A DNA stretch of 64,000 nucleotides from Cupriavidus yeoncheonensis. GTDB taxonomy: Bacteria; Pseudomonadota; Gammaproteobacteria; Burkholderiales; Burkholderiaceae. The position numbers were made by a program, and so were the translations under genes. The notes beneath the pieces were generated by a model that was not told the DNA's origin, did not search any database, and saw only the letters and a program-made list of their open reading frames with translations. The stretch is taken from the NCBI RefSeq assembly GCF_905397275.1, contig NZ_CAJPUY010000020.1, positions 1 to 64,000 on the forward strand, given 5' to 3'. Each line of letters starts with the position of its first letter. Position 1 is the first letter of the stretch. Below are positions 17,338 through 27,000 of this stretch, one piece after another.

Positions 17338-19509
17338 TCAAAACGCCACCCGCGCCGTCAGACTTACGCTCCGCGGATCTCCCGGCTGCAGATAGTTCTC
17401 GTACTGGAACCCCCAATACTGCCTGTTCGTCAGGTTGTTCAACGCCGCCCGCAGCGTCACATCCTTGCCCGCCAGGCGCGTGCTGTAGGTAGCCCCGAGG
17501 TTGAACACCGTATAGCCCCCCGCCTGCAGCGTATTGGTGGCGTTGACCTTGATGTTGCCGGTGTATTTGCCATCGACGCCAATGCGCAGGCCCGGCACGA
17601 ACGGTACGCGGTAGCTCACGCGGCCGGCCAGCACCAGGTTCGGCGCGCCCGCCACGCGGTTGTCGGCGTTCGGATTGCCCTTGTCATAGTAGGTGTCGAG
17701 AACCATCGCGCTGCCGCCGAATTCCCACTGCGGGCCCAGACGGTACACGCCGGCCAGCTCCACGCCCTGGTAGATCGAGGTGCCATCCTGCCGGCGCGTC
17801 GGCACGCCGCCGCTGACGCTGTCGTACTCCGCGCCGCGCTCGATGCGGAACAGCGCGGCGGTGGCGCTCCACTTCTGCTGGTCAGCCTTGACGCCAAGTT
17901 CGTACTGCTTGCTGCGGATCGGGCTGAGCAGCTGGCGCGCGTTGGTAAAGCCGTCCGGCACGATCGAGCCGGGCTCCAGTGCTTCCACGTAGCTGGCGTA
18001 GACCGTGGCGGCCGGCACCGGCTTGAACATCAGCGCCAGGGTCGGCGTGATCACGCCGTTCTTCGTGTAGCTGGAAGTCACGGGCACGTACCCGTTCTGC
18101 TCGAAATTGGTCACCCGCAAGCCCGCCAGCACCGACCAGCGTTCGGTGAGCTGTACGGTGTCGCTGGCGAAAGCCGATTTCTGCGTGATGTCGCTGTTGC
18201 GCACCTTGTTGAACGCCGTCGAGCTGAAGTAGGTATTGGTGTTCGGCGCGTAGAGATTGCCGGTGCCGATCTGGCCGCCAAAGCCGTTGTTGTCGTAGCG
18301 GTCGATCTGCTTTTGCCACGAGAGGCCCGCGACGACCTGGTGGCCGAACTGGCCGGTGCGGAACCTGCCCTCGAGCATCGCCTGCCACTGGCCCACCTGC
18401 TGGTTCTGCGCGGTGTCATAGCGCTGGTCGTTGTAGTCGCCGGCCTGGTTCAGTAGGTTGTAGGTGCTCTCGTTGCGGCTGCGGTTGACCTTGTTGAAGC
18501 TGTAGTTGGTGCTGACTGCCCAGTCGGGGTTGATCTGGTAGCGCAGTCCCGTGGTGTAGAGCTGCAGGGTGGTGTTCAGGTGCTGGTCGTTGCCGGCGAA
18601 ATTGCCGATACGCCCGGACACGTTGGCGGGCAGTGCGGTGTCGCCGTAGGACCACAAGCTGAACGATGGCATCTGGCCGGTCGAGCGGCGGTCCTGGTAG
18701 ATCGAGTCAAAGGTCCAGGTCAGGTCCCTGGTCAGGCGCGCATCGAGGCCCAGCGAGACGGTGTCGCGGTTGATGTTGCGTGCGTTGTACGGCGTGCCTT
18801 CCTCATGCGTGTAGTTGAGCCGGTAGCCGAACATATTGTCCGGGCCCGCGCGGCCACCGAGGTCGACGTGTTCGCTCCAGACATTGGCGGCGCGATAGCC
18901 GAGCTCGAACGCGGCGGTGAAGGTCTCGGTCGGCTTTTTGGTGACATAGTTGACGATGCCGCCCGGCGTGGCAAAGCCGTACATGAAGCCCGGCAAGCCC
19001 TTGAGCAGTTCCACCTGTTCCATGTGCTCGTACGGCAGCGTGATGCCGTAGGCGATGAACGGCAGGCCGTTGATCTTGTAGCCGTTCTGCCAGTCGATCT
19101 GCAGGCCGCGCACGGACAGGTAGCTGGACCAGCTGTTGTAGCCATTGCTGTTGTCGGTGACGGACGCGTCCATCGCGAACACGTCGCCGAGCTTGCTGAC
19201 CTGGCGGTCGGCCAGGTCCTCGCCGGTGACGATGGTGGTGGAGTACGGTGTATCGAGCTGCGCGCGCGAGCCGAGCGCACCGGTGCTTGCCTTCCTGTCG
19301 AGCTGCAGCCCGGCGTCGTCGACCGCGGCGGCGCTGACCGTCACGGTCGGCAGCGACTGGGCACTGCCGGTGGCCGGCGCCCCATCCTGTGCCAGGGCCG
19401 TGCCGACGGGAAAGCCTGTCAGGACGGCAAGCTGGGCCAGCGCGGCAAGCTGGTGGCGACGGGGCATTGAGGAGGGACTGGTTCGGACAGGGGAGGGCAG
19501 GCAGCGCAT
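17338..19509 (-). CDS. TonB-dependent siderophore receptor
   Basis: A 723-residue outer-membrane receptor. It has a signal peptide ending GTALAQ, a plug domain (PYSTTIVTGEDLADRQVSKL, YLSVRGLQIDWQNGYKINGLP, EQVELLKGLPGFMYG, GGIVNYVTKKP) and a 22-strand-type barrel ending in the terminal phenylalanine needed for outer-membrane insertion (TARVAF). This is the FhuA/FpvA-like siderophore receptor family; the ligand is unknown. A strong Fur-like dyad lies 25 bases before the start, so iron repression is expected. An in-frame ATG at 19467 would give a shorter, cleaner signal peptide and is an alternative start. Confidence 0.95.
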   Translation of the reverse strand: MRCLPSPVRTSPSSMPRRHQLAALAQLAVLTGFPVGTALAQDGAPATGSAQSLPTVTVSAAAVDDAGLQLDRKASTGALGSRAQLDTPYSTTIVTGEDLADRQVSKLGDVFAMDASVTDNSNGYNSWSSYLSVRGLQIDWQNGYKINGLPFIAYGITLPYEHMEQVELLKGLPGFMYGFATPGGIVNYVTKKPTETFTAAFELGYRAANVWSEHVDLGGRAGPDNMFGYRLNYTHEEGTPYNARNINRDTVSLGLDARLTRDLTWTFDSIYQDRRSTGQMPSFSLWSYGDTALPANVSGRIGNFAGNDQHLNTTLQLYTTGLRYQINPDWAVSTNYSFNKVNRSRNESTYNLLNQAGDYNDQRYDTAQNQQVGQWQAMLEGRFRTGQFGHQVVAGLSWQKQIDRYDNNGFGGQIGTGNLYAPNTNTYFSSTAFNKVRNSDITQKSAFASDTVQLTERWSVLAGLRVTNFEQNGYVPVTSSYTKNGVITPTLALMFKPVPAATVYASYVEALEPGSIVPDGFTNARQLLSPIRSKQYELGVKADQQKWSATAALFRIERGAEYDSVSGGVPTRRQDGTSIYQGVELAGVYRLGPQWEFGGSAMVLDTYYDKGNPNADNRVAGAPNLVLAGRVSYRVPFVPGLRIGVDGKYTGNIKVNATNTLQAGGYTVFNLGATYSTRLAGKDVTLRAALNNLTNRQYWGFQYENYLQPGDPRSVSLTARVAF

Positions 19510-19533
19510 GGATCAGACGATAATGTCAATACA

Positions 19534-19552
19534 AATGCGAGTGATTCGCATT
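19534..19552 (-). promoter_or_regulatory. Fur-like box, perfect 7-5-7 inverted repeat
   Basis: AATGCGA-GTGAT-TCGCATT is a perfect 7-base inverted repeat with 5-base spacer, the size and layout of a Fur site, immediately upstream of the TonB receptor. A second partly similar stretch (GATGCGAATAATG) follows a few bases further upstream, suggesting overlapping operators. Confidence 0.75.
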
Positions 19553-19798
19553 ACGTAAGATGCGAATAATGCCTACCCTACGGGTCATGCGTCAAGGGAA
19601 AAGGGGCTTACTCAAGGCCGCAACAACGGGTCATGTGCCGCATGCGCTGTTTTTGCCTGGAGGGTGATCTGGGGCAAACCGCCGCATTGACGCGGCATTG
19701 GCGCGCGCCCAGCCGCGTTGCGCGACGTGGTGTCCGTCCTGCGGGCCATGGCGCTGCAGCGAAGCAGCGCCCGGCGCCATCGTGTGCTATCGCAGCGG

Positions 19799-21291
19799 CT
19801 ACCGTTCTGCCGAGGCCAGCGCAGGCTCGGGGAAAGTCATCGCCTCATAGCGCACGAAATGCGACTTGCGCACGGCGCGATAGCCCAGCCAGATGAGCAG
19901 GAAGATGGGAATGCCGATATAGGTGGCCGTCACGGCAATCCAGTCGATCTTGCCGTCCACAAAGGCCTGGTAGTTCTGCCCGAGCGTCACGGCCAGGCAC
20001 AGCGCGAACGCGAATACCGGCCCATAGGGAAAGAACGGCGAACGGTATGGCAAGGCGTCCAGGTCCCGGCCTTGCGCCACGTAGCCCTTGCGGAAGCGGT
20101 AGTGGCTGACGGCAATGCCCAGCCATGCGATGAAGCCCGTCATGCCCGACAGGTTCAGCAGCCACAGGTAGACCGCCTTGCTTTCGAACAGCGAGGTCAG
20201 GAAGCACAGCGCGCCAACCGCGGTCGTGGCCAGCAGCGCCACCAGCGGCACGCCATTGCGCGTGAGCCGGGCGAAGAGCGCGGCGCGCGGCCTTCGGTAG
20301 CCAGGTTGTAGAGCATGCGGGTCGATGCGTACATCCCGGAATTGCCGGCGGACAACACCGCCGTCAGGATCACCGCATTCATCACGCCCGCGGCGAAGGC
20401 CAGGCCGGCGTGGCGGAACACCAGCGTGAACGGGCTGACGCCGACGGTGGCGACATCGTTCTTGAGCAGGCTGGGATCGGCGTACGGAATCAGGATGCCG
20501 ATGATCAGGATCGCCAGCACATAGAACAGCACGATGCGCCAGAACACCTGGCGCACCGCGCGCGGGATATTCCTGGCCGGATCCTCCGATTCGCCGGCGG
20601 CCACGCCGATCAGCTCGGTGCCCTGGAACGAGAAGCCCGCGATCATGGCCACGCCGATCATGGCGGGCAGGCCGCCGACGAAGGGCGCATCGCCCGCCGT
20701 CAGGTTGGCCAGGCCCTGCGTCTGCGGGAAATCGCCGCGCAGGATGCCGAAGATCATCAGCGTGCCCGTGATGATGAATGCGATGACCGTGATTACTTTC
20801 ACCAGCGCGCACCAGTACTCCGCTTCGCCGAAGCCGCGCACCGAGATGGCATTGAGCGCAAACATCAGGCCGAGGAACAGCGCGCTCCAGAGAATGCCCG
20901 GCGTGTCGGGAAACCAGTACTGCATCACGAGTTGCGCCGCCGCGAGTTCCACGGCGATGGTCACGGCCCAGTTGTACCAGTAGTTCCAGCCGAGCGCGAA
21001 GCCGAAGCCCTCGTCGACATAGCGCGCGCCATAGGTGGCGAACGATCCGGAAACCGGCATGTAGGCAGCCAGCTCGCCGAGGCTCGTCATCAGGAAATAG
21101 ACCATGGCGCCGATCAGCACATAGGCCGCCAGCGCGCCGCCGGGGCCGGCCTGCGCGATGGTGGCGCCCGAGGCCACGAACAAGCCCGTGCCGATCGAGC
21201 CGCCAATGGCGATCATGGTGAGATGGCGCGCGCGCAGCGTGCGCCGCAGGCCGGGCGCGTGCGCGCCCACGGAAGGTGGCTGGGTGGTCAT
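19799..21291 (-). pseudogene. lysP: Lysine-specific permease, frameshifted
   Basis: The first part (21291 to about 20290) encodes an APC-family permease whose N-terminus closely resembles E. coli LysP: RARHLTMIAIGGSIGTGLFV, MVYFLMTSLGELAAYMPVSG, GFALGWNYWYNWAVTIAVEL. After ATEGRAPR the reading frame is lost, and the remaining helices (LFARLTRNGVPLVALLATTA onwards) continue in another frame down to the stop at 19799. One missing base near 20282-20290 (a C in the CGC-CTC region on the coding strand) explains this. The whole 12-helix protein would otherwise be intact at about 497 residues. It is either a recent inactivation or a sequencing error; both frames remain well conserved. Confidence 0.85.
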
Positions 21292-21349
21292 AAGGCGAAT
21301 GAGGTCAGGGCGCCGGCAGGGGAGTGCCGGACCCCGGGGCGCCCGTGGC

Positions 21350-21389
21350 CGCTCTACGCCGCTTTATGTCGCCTTACGTCGCTTTACGC
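21350..21389. repeat. Four 10-bp tandem repeats
   Basis: Four imperfect copies of CGCTTTACGT (CGCTCTACGC, CGCTTTATGT, CGCCTTACGT, CGCTTTACGC) lie head to tail between lysP and the acyl-CoA dehydrogenase gene. Decamer spacing puts the copies on one face of the helix; a protein-binding site is possible but not shown. Confidence 0.7.
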
Positions 21390-21479
21390 CGGTATCCGCC
21401 CCAAGCCCGCACCGGTCATGCCGGACGGCAAAGAGGGCGCGATCATAAGAGAAAACCGTTGGGAGGGAAAGTTTCGCCG

Positions 21480-22643
21480 CTACAGCCCGAGCTGTCGCGC
21501 GGCCAGGTCCTTCATGATCTCTTCCGCCCCGCCGCCGATCATCATCACCTTGACCTCGCGATACAGCCGCTCCACGCGGCTGCCGCGCATATAGCCCATG
21601 CCGCCCAGCAATTGCACCGCCCGGTCGGCGCAGAACTGGAACGTGCGCGTGGCCATGTTCTTGGCCATGGCGATCTGCGCGACCGGCGCGGCGCCATCGT
21701 CAAGGCGGCTCGCCAGGTCGTCCAGCATCGCCCGCGTGGCCTCGATGCGAGTGGCCATGTCGACGAGCTGATGGCGTACCACCTGGTGGTCGGCCAGTCG
21801 CTTGCCGAAGGTGTGGCGCTCGCGCGCCCATGCCAGGGCGTCGTGGAAGCACACCTGCGCATAGCCGCAGGCCGCGGCCGCCAACGCCAGGCGCTCGTGG
21901 TTGAAGTTCTTCGTGATCGCGGCGAATCCCTTGCCTTCCTCTCCGATCAGGCTCCCGGCCGGCACGCGGCAATGGTCGAAGAAGAGCTGTGCGGTGTCGG
22001 ACGCCCACCAGCCCATCTTCTTCAGCTCCGTGCGCGACAGGCCCGGCGTATCGCCTTCGATCAGCAGCAGCGACACACCGCCCGAGCCAGGGCCGCCGGT
22101 GCGCACCGCCACCGTGAAGTAGTCCGCCCGCATGCCGGAGGTGATGTACAGCTTGGTGCCGTTGACCACGTATTGATCGCCGTCGCGTCGCGCCGTGGTG
22201 CTCAGGTGCGCCACGTCGGAACCCGCGCCGGGCTCGGTGATGGCCAGCGCGGAGATCTTCTCGCCGGACAGGATCTGCGGCAGCACGCGCGCCTTCAGGG
22301 CATCGCTGCCGACGGCGGCGATCGGCGGCGCGCCGATGGTGTGCGAGAACAGGCCCGAGGCAATGCCGCCGGAGCCACCCCAGGCGCGCTCCTCGAACAG
22401 GATCATGCGATAGAACGCGTCGCAAGGCGCACCGCCATAGGCTTCCGGAAAACCCGGCTGCAGCAGTCCGGCTTCGGCGGCCTTGCGGTACAGCTCGCGC
22501 GGAAAGCTGCCGGCTTCGTCCCACGCTTCGGCATGCGGAGCGACTTCCTTCTCGAAGAAGCGGCGCACCGACGCGCGGAACGCTTCGTGTTCGGCGGTGT
22601 AGTAGCGCGGATTCGGTGGTTGCAGGGCCATGTTCTCGGGCAT
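21480..22643 (-). CDS. Acyl-CoA dehydrogenase
   Basis: A 387-residue flavoprotein that oxidises an acyl-CoA to the 2-enoyl-CoA. Typical segments: ALAITEPGAGSDVAHL (FAD/substrate site), YVVNGTKLYITSG, RERHTFGKRLADHQVVRHQL and QLLGGMGYMRGSRVERLYREVKVM. The usual medium-chain catalytic Glu position reads IGGGAEEI instead of YEGT, so the base is probably the Glu in FNHERLAL, as in isovaleryl- and long-chain-type enzymes (inference). The ATG is 8 bases after the SDR stop, so the genes are coupled. A second ATG at 22631 is possible. Confidence 0.93.
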   Translation of the reverse strand: MPENMALQPPNPRYYTAEHEAFRASVRRFFEKEVAPHAEAWDEAGSFPRELYRKAAEAGLLQPGFPEAYGGAPCDAFYRMILFEERAWGGSGGIASGLFSHTIGAPPIAAVGSDALKARVLPQILSGEKISALAITEPGAGSDVAHLSTTARRDGDQYVVNGTKLYITSGMRADYFTVAVRTGGPGSGGVSLLLIEGDTPGLSRTELKKMGWWASDTAQLFFDHCRVPAGSLIGEEGKGFAAITKNFNHERLALAAAACGYAQVCFHDALAWARERHTFGKRLADHQVVRHQLVDMATRIEATRAMLDDLASRLDDGAAPVAQIAMAKNMATRTFQFCADRAVQLLGGMGYMRGSRVERLYREVKVMMIGGGAEEIMKDLAARQLGL

Positions 22644-22650
22644 CGTCGGC

Positions 22651-23547
22651 TCACTCGGCGGAGGGTTCGGCCGCGGGTGCCAGGCAACCGGGCAACTGGT
22701 ACAGCGGGAAGCCGTTGAATGGCTCGGAGCGCTGGTGCGCAGGCAGGGCCCAGGTGTGCTTGGCGTTGGGCACGCCGCCGTCGACGCGCAAGGTGGATCC
22801 CGTGATGAATGCCGCCGCCGGAGAAAGCAGGAAGACCACCGCCGCCGAGACCTCGGCCTCGGTGCCGAGCCGCTGCAGCGGCACCTTGCGCGCGAGCTGG
22901 CGGATCTTTTCCTGGAAGTCCGGCGGATAGGTGTCGAAGCCGCTCGAGGCAATCCAGCCCGGCGCCACCGCGTTGACGCGCACGCCCGACGCGGCCCATT
23001 CGCACGCCGCGGTCTCGGTAAACGACAGCATGCCCGCGCGCGCCGCACCCGAATGACCCATGCCCGGCATGCCGTTCCACATGTCGGCGATGATGTTGAC
23101 GATGGCGCCGCCGTTGGCTTCCATCCATTGCGTATAGCACTCGCGCGCGACCAGGAAGCCGCCGGTCAGGTTGTTGCGCACCACGGCTTCCCAGCCCTTC
23201 AGGCTGATATCGCGCAGCGGCGACGGGAACTGCCCGCCGGCATTGTTGAAAAGCCCGTCGATGCGGCCATGCGCGGCCAGCACGCCGGCAACGGTCTGGC
23301 GCACCTGGGCCTCGTCGCGGATGTCGCACACGTGCAGCGAGATGCGCGACGCGGCGCCGGGCTCGGCGGCGATGATTTCGGCGCGGACCTGTTCGAGCTT
23401 CTCGAGCTTGCGGCCGGCCAGCGCCAGGCCGCTGCCCAGGCTGGCCAGTTCATGCGCGGTGCAGCGGCCGATGCCGCTGCCGCCGCCCGTGACCAGCACG
23501 GTACGTCCGGCGAACAGCTCGCGGTGGAAGACGGAACGATATGTCAT
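22651..23547 (-). CDS. SDR-family enoyl-CoA reductase-like protein (PECR type)
   Basis: A 298-residue short-chain dehydrogenase/reductase with the TGGGSGIG nucleotide motif (residues 20-27) and NNAGGQFPSP. It resembles peroxisomal trans-2-enoyl-CoA reductase: the blocks GGQF-SP, SxKGW, NLTG and HSGAARAG are shared as I recall that enzyme. The canonical YxxxK is replaced by S166-G-A-A-R170, and the downstream Tyr/Lys of the animal enzyme also appear substituted (GMLSFTET), so the catalytic residues are unclear. It probably acts on an enoyl-CoA together with the adjacent acyl-CoA dehydrogenase. Confidence 0.88.
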   Translation of the reverse strand: MTYRSVFHRELFAGRTVLVTGGGSGIGRCTAHELASLGSGLALAGRKLEKLEQVRAEIIAAEPGAASRISLHVCDIRDEAQVRQTVAGVLAAHGRIDGLFNNAGGQFPSPLRDISLKGWEAVVRNNLTGGFLVARECYTQWMEANGGAIVNIIADMWNGMPGMGHSGAARAGMLSFTETAACEWAASGVRVNAVAPGWIASSGFDTYPPDFQEKIRQLARKVPLQRLGTEAEVSAAVVFLLSPAAAFITGSTLRVDGGVPNAKHTWALPAHQRSEPFNGFPLYQLPGCLAPAAEPSAE

Positions 23548-23561
23548 GCGTGGCTCCGGGT

Positions 23562-24569
23562 TCAGGGATTGGCGCTCAGGCCGAGCCGTTTCACGAGCTT
23601 GCCCTGGCTGTCATAGCGCTGGCGCGCGAACGCGGCATAGCCGCTGCTGTCGAGGTAGGCCATCTCCTGGTCGAGCCGGTCCAGCATCTGCTGCATGGCC
23701 GGCTCGTACAGGGCCTTGCGGAACGCGTCATGCAGCACCTGCACGGTTGGCGCGTCCATGCCGCGCGGCCCGGCGATGCCGAACGGCGAGGTCGAGACCA
23801 TATCCAGCCCCACGTCGCGCAGCGTGGGCACGGCCGGCCAGCGGCGCGAATGCCCGGCCGTCCACAGCACCAGCCAGCGGGCCTTGCCACTGTCGACATA
23901 CGGGCCGATGCCGCCCGCGGTCACGCCCAGGTCGATATGCCCGCCGATCATCGCCGCGATGATCTCGGACTCGCCCTTGTATGGCACGTGGTTGAGGCGG
24001 ATGCCGAGTTTCTGGCCGATCTCTTCCATGGTCACGTGCATGGTGCTGTTGGTGCCCGTGGTGCCGTAGCTGATCTTGCCCGGGTTGCGCCGCGCGTCCT
24101 CCACCATGTCCTGCCAAGACTTCCACGGCGCGTCGGCGCGCACGGCCACGCCAAGCGAGTAGCCCGTGAGGTGGATGACATAGGTGAAGTCCTGCATCGG
24201 GTCGAACTGCGTCTTCTGCAGGTGAGGCAGGCGGAACACGGGCTCGGGCATGATCGTCAGCGTGTAGCCGTCGGGTTTGGCGCGTGCGACGACATTGGCG
24301 CCCAGCACGCCCGCGGCGCCGGGGCGGTTCTCGACCACGACCGGCTGGCCCAGGTGCTTGCTCGCGCCATCGGCGAGCGTGCGCACCAGCGTATCGGTGG
24401 CGCCGCCGGCCGCGAACGGCACCACCAGCGTTACCGGCCGCGCCGGGAATCCCGCCGCCCGCGCGTGGCCGCAGGCCAGCGTGCCCAGCGGCGCCAGGAT
24501 GCCGAACGCCGCCAGCGCGAGGCTGGTACGGCGCCGGTCGTCGATGACTTCAGTCTTCTCGGCCTGCAT
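23562..24569 (-). CDS. Bug-family (TctC) substrate-binding protein
   Basis: A 335-residue periplasmic solute-binding protein of the tripartite tricarboxylate transporter receptor family. After a leader with RRRTSLALAAFG (twin-arginine-like) it has the mature start FPARPVTLVVPFAAGGATDT, VVVENRPGAAGVLGA, PDGYTL and ISYGTTGTNSTMH, all standard for Bug proteins that bind carboxylates via ordered water. No TctA/TctB membrane genes are nearby, so it is one of the many orphan receptors of this bacterial group. It lies between the CoA ligase and the SDR gene in the same orientation, implying the bound acid is activated and degraded by this operon. Confidence 0.93.
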   Translation of the reverse strand: MQAEKTEVIDDRRRTSLALAAFGILAPLGTLACGHARAAGFPARPVTLVVPFAAGGATDTLVRTLADGASKHLGQPVVVENRPGAAGVLGANVVARAKPDGYTLTIMPEPVFRLPHLQKTQFDPMQDFTYVIHLTGYSLGVAVRADAPWKSWQDMVEDARRNPGKISYGTTGTNSTMHVTMEEIGQKLGIRLNHVPYKGESEIIAAMIGGHIDLGVTAGGIGPYVDSGKARWLVLWTAGHSRRWPAVPTLRDVGLDMVSTSPFGIAGPRGMDAPTVQVLHDAFRKALYEPAMQQMLDRLDQEMAYLDSSGYAAFARQRYDSQGKLVKRLGLSANP

Positions 24570-24585
24570 GGCGCGCTCCCCAAGG

Positions 24586-26721
24586 CTATTGCTCGTTAGA
24601 AAGAATCAGGGCGTCCAGTGCCACCGCGCCTTGTCCCTCCTGGCGCACCAGCAGCGGGTTCACTTCCATTTCGCGCAGGCGCTCGCCCAGCGCCATGGCG
24701 GCATCGGACAGCGCGGCGATGGCGGCCGCGGCGGCTTCGACGTCGGCCGCGGGCTTGCCGCGAAAGCCGGTCATCAGGCGGTAGCCGCGCAGGCTGGACA
24801 GCATCTCGCGCGCCATGGTGCGATCCACCGGCAGCAGGCGGTGCGCGACGTCGTGGAAGATCTCGGTGAAGATGCCGCCCAGGCCCACCGTCATGGCCGG
24901 GCCGAACACCGGGTCGCGCGTGACGCCGACGATCAGCTCGCACACGCCGCTGGCCATCTGCTGCACCAGCACGCCGCGCTGCCCGGCCTGCGGCATCGCC
25001 TGCACCGCATTGGCAACGACCTCCGCCGCGGCCGTGCGTACCTGCTGCGCATCAGCCAGGCCCAGGCGCACGCCGCCGACTTCGGTCTTGTGCGCGATGT
25101 CCGGGCTCAGCACCTTGACCACGACCGGGTAGCCGATGCTGTCGGCGGCGCGGGCGGCCTCTTCCGGCGTGGCGGCGACCGCTTCGGCGCCGATCGGCAC
25201 GCCAAAGCCGGAGAGCCACTGCTTGGCCTGGTGCTCGTCCGTGGCGGCGCCTGGCAGATAGCCGCCCGAGCGGGTCGATGCCTGGGCGCGCAGGTCCATC
25301 CAGCGCGCGGTCGGCGCGGCCGTGTCGAGCCAGCCCACGTAGGTGCCCAGCGCCTGCGCGGCGCGCGCGACATCCGGGAACAGTGCCACGCCGGCGGCCG
25401 CCAGCCGTGGCCGGCTGGCGGGCTCGCCGGTGGTGGCGACCACGATCAGGCGCTTGGTCTTCGCGGCCACCTCGATCAGCTCGTCGGCGACGCGGTCGAG
25501 CAGGTAGGCGGTGGCGTAGATGAAAATCACATCGGTGCCGTCGTCGGCGGCCAGGTTGTCCAGCACCGCAAAGGCCAGGCCATTGCGGTTGAAAAGCTGG
25601 CCGGTCATGTCGACCGGGTTGGCCACGCCGCCGATCTCGGGCACCGCGGCCCGCAGGCGCTGCTGCACCGCATCCGACAGGCGCGGGACTTCCAGGCCCG
25701 CGGCGCTGAGCAGGTCAGCCGACAGCGCGCCCATGGCGCCGGACACCGACGCCACCACCACGCGGCGCCCGGCGCTGCGCTGGCGGAAGCCCGACAGATA
25801 GGCCAGGTCGGTCAGGTGCGCCGGGTCGCGCGCCTGCATGGCGCCCAGCTGCGCGAAGGCCGCGCGGTAGATGGCCTTGTTGCCGGCCAGCACGGCCGTG
25901 TGCGATTGCGTGGCGCCGGAGCCGGCCTCGCTTTCGCCGGCCTTGAGCACGATCAGCGGCTTGCCGGCGGCGCGCAGGCGCGCGGCGGCCTCGATGAACC
26001 GGGGGCCATTGCGCAGGCCCTCCAGGTAGCCGACCACGGCGCCGGTCTGCGCGTCATCGGCCAGGTAGTCCAGGTAATCGGCATAGTCCAGGCAGGCTTC
26101 GTTGCCGGTGTTGATGAACTGGTGGAAGCCCACGTCCGTCTGGCGGCCGGTGGCATAGACGATGGCGCAGACGTTGCCGCTCTGCGTCAGCAGGCTGACA
26201 TGGCCCGGGCCGTCCTGCGGCGGGAAGGCGCGGAAGGTGGTGGCGAACGCGGTGATGGCGCGCGTGGTCAGGTTGGCCAGGCCCATGCAGTTGGGGCCTG
26301 CAATGGCCATGCCGGTTTCGCGCGCGAAGGCCGTCAGTTCGGCTTGCCGGGCCACGCCGGCCTCGCCGGCTTCGGCAAAGCCCGAGGCATAGAGGATGGC
26401 CGCGCGGATACCCACCGCGTGGCAGCGCCGCAACTGCGGCAGGACTTCTTCGGCGCCGAGCGCGAGCACGGCCACATCGGGCGCCGCCGGCAGCGACTCG
26501 ACATCCGGGTAGCAGGCCAGCCCGGCGATCTCCGCGTAGCGCGGGTTGACCGGGTAGACCGTGCCCCGGTAACCAAGGCGCTGCAGGTGGTCCAGCGCCA
26601 CGCCGCCGATGCGGCTGGTATCGCGCGAGGCGCCGATGATGGCAATGGAAGCGGGTTCAAGCAGCCGGGACAGGGCGGCGCGGTCTGGCCGCGGCGCCGT
26701 AGCGGTAAAGGTCATCATCAT
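24586..26721 (-). CDS. Acyl-CoA synthetase (NDP-forming), acetate-CoA ligase family
   Basis: About 711 residues. Domain order: CoA-binding Rossmann domain (residues about 20-115, with SIAIIGASRDTSRIGG), succinyl-CoA-synthetase-like domains (about 150-460, with LLTQSGNVCA and the phospho-His candidate in SHTAVLAGNK), then an ATP-grasp domain (about 480-700, with PVVVKVLSPDIAHKTEVGGV). These enzymes make an acyl-CoA using ATP and a phosphohistidine intermediate. First gene of the minus-strand operon that continues with the Bug receptor, enoyl-CoA reductase-like SDR and acyl-CoA dehydrogenase. The ATG at 26721 has AGGAAGG at good spacing; ATG 26727 is too close to it. Confidence 0.92.
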   Translation of the reverse strand: MMMTFTATAPRPDRAALSRLLEPASIAIIGASRDTSRIGGVALDHLQRLGYRGTVYPVNPRYAEIAGLACYPDVESLPAAPDVAVLALGAEEVLPQLRRCHAVGIRAAILYASGFAEAGEAGVARQAELTAFARETGMAIAGPNCMGLANLTTRAITAFATTFRAFPPQDGPGHVSLLTQSGNVCAIVYATGRQTDVGFHQFINTGNEACLDYADYLDYLADDAQTGAVVGYLEGLRNGPRFIEAAARLRAAGKPLIVLKAGESEAGSGATQSHTAVLAGNKAIYRAAFAQLGAMQARDPAHLTDLAYLSGFRQRSAGRRVVVASVSGAMGALSADLLSAAGLEVPRLSDAVQQRLRAAVPEIGGVANPVDMTGQLFNRNGLAFAVLDNLAADDGTDVIFIYATAYLLDRVADELIEVAAKTKRLIVVATTGEPASRPRLAAAGVALFPDVARAAQALGTYVGWLDTAAPTARWMDLRAQASTRSGGYLPGAATDEHQAKQWLSGFGVPIGAEAVAATPEEAARAADSIGYPVVVKVLSPDIAHKTEVGGVRLGLADAQQVRTAAAEVVANAVQAMPQAGQRGVLVQQMASGVCELIVGVTRDPVFGPAMTVGLGGIFTEIFHDVAHRLLPVDRTMAREMLSSLRGYRLMTGFRGKPAADVEAAAAAIAALSDAAMALGERLREMEVNPLLVRQEGQGAVALDALILSNEQ

Positions 26722-27000
26722 CTCCATCCTTCCTGTGCCGGAAGGTGGAGCGATTCAAGCCCATGGGGACGTACGGCGGCAAGCGAAGCAGCCCAGACTG
26801 TGCACATTGTGAACGGAACCGGCGCGGGCACCGTGGAGGCATGCTGCGCCGCAATGTGGCCTCACGGCTACCTTTGCCCACGCGCGGCGGTGTATCTTGT
26901 GAGATATCGGACGCGCCCATGCGGCCAGCCGGCGCCTGCGCGGCGCAGCGGAGACAACCCAGTGCACCTGAACTGCAATACGTCCAGCCTGTTGCCACCC

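Noticed and set aside
24277-27000. Very long plus-strand open frame in front of the phospholipase gene
   Set aside because: It is antisense to four well-supported minus-strand genes, its translation is Arg/His/Gly-rich without motifs, and the real protein has a lipoprotein leader starting at 27001.
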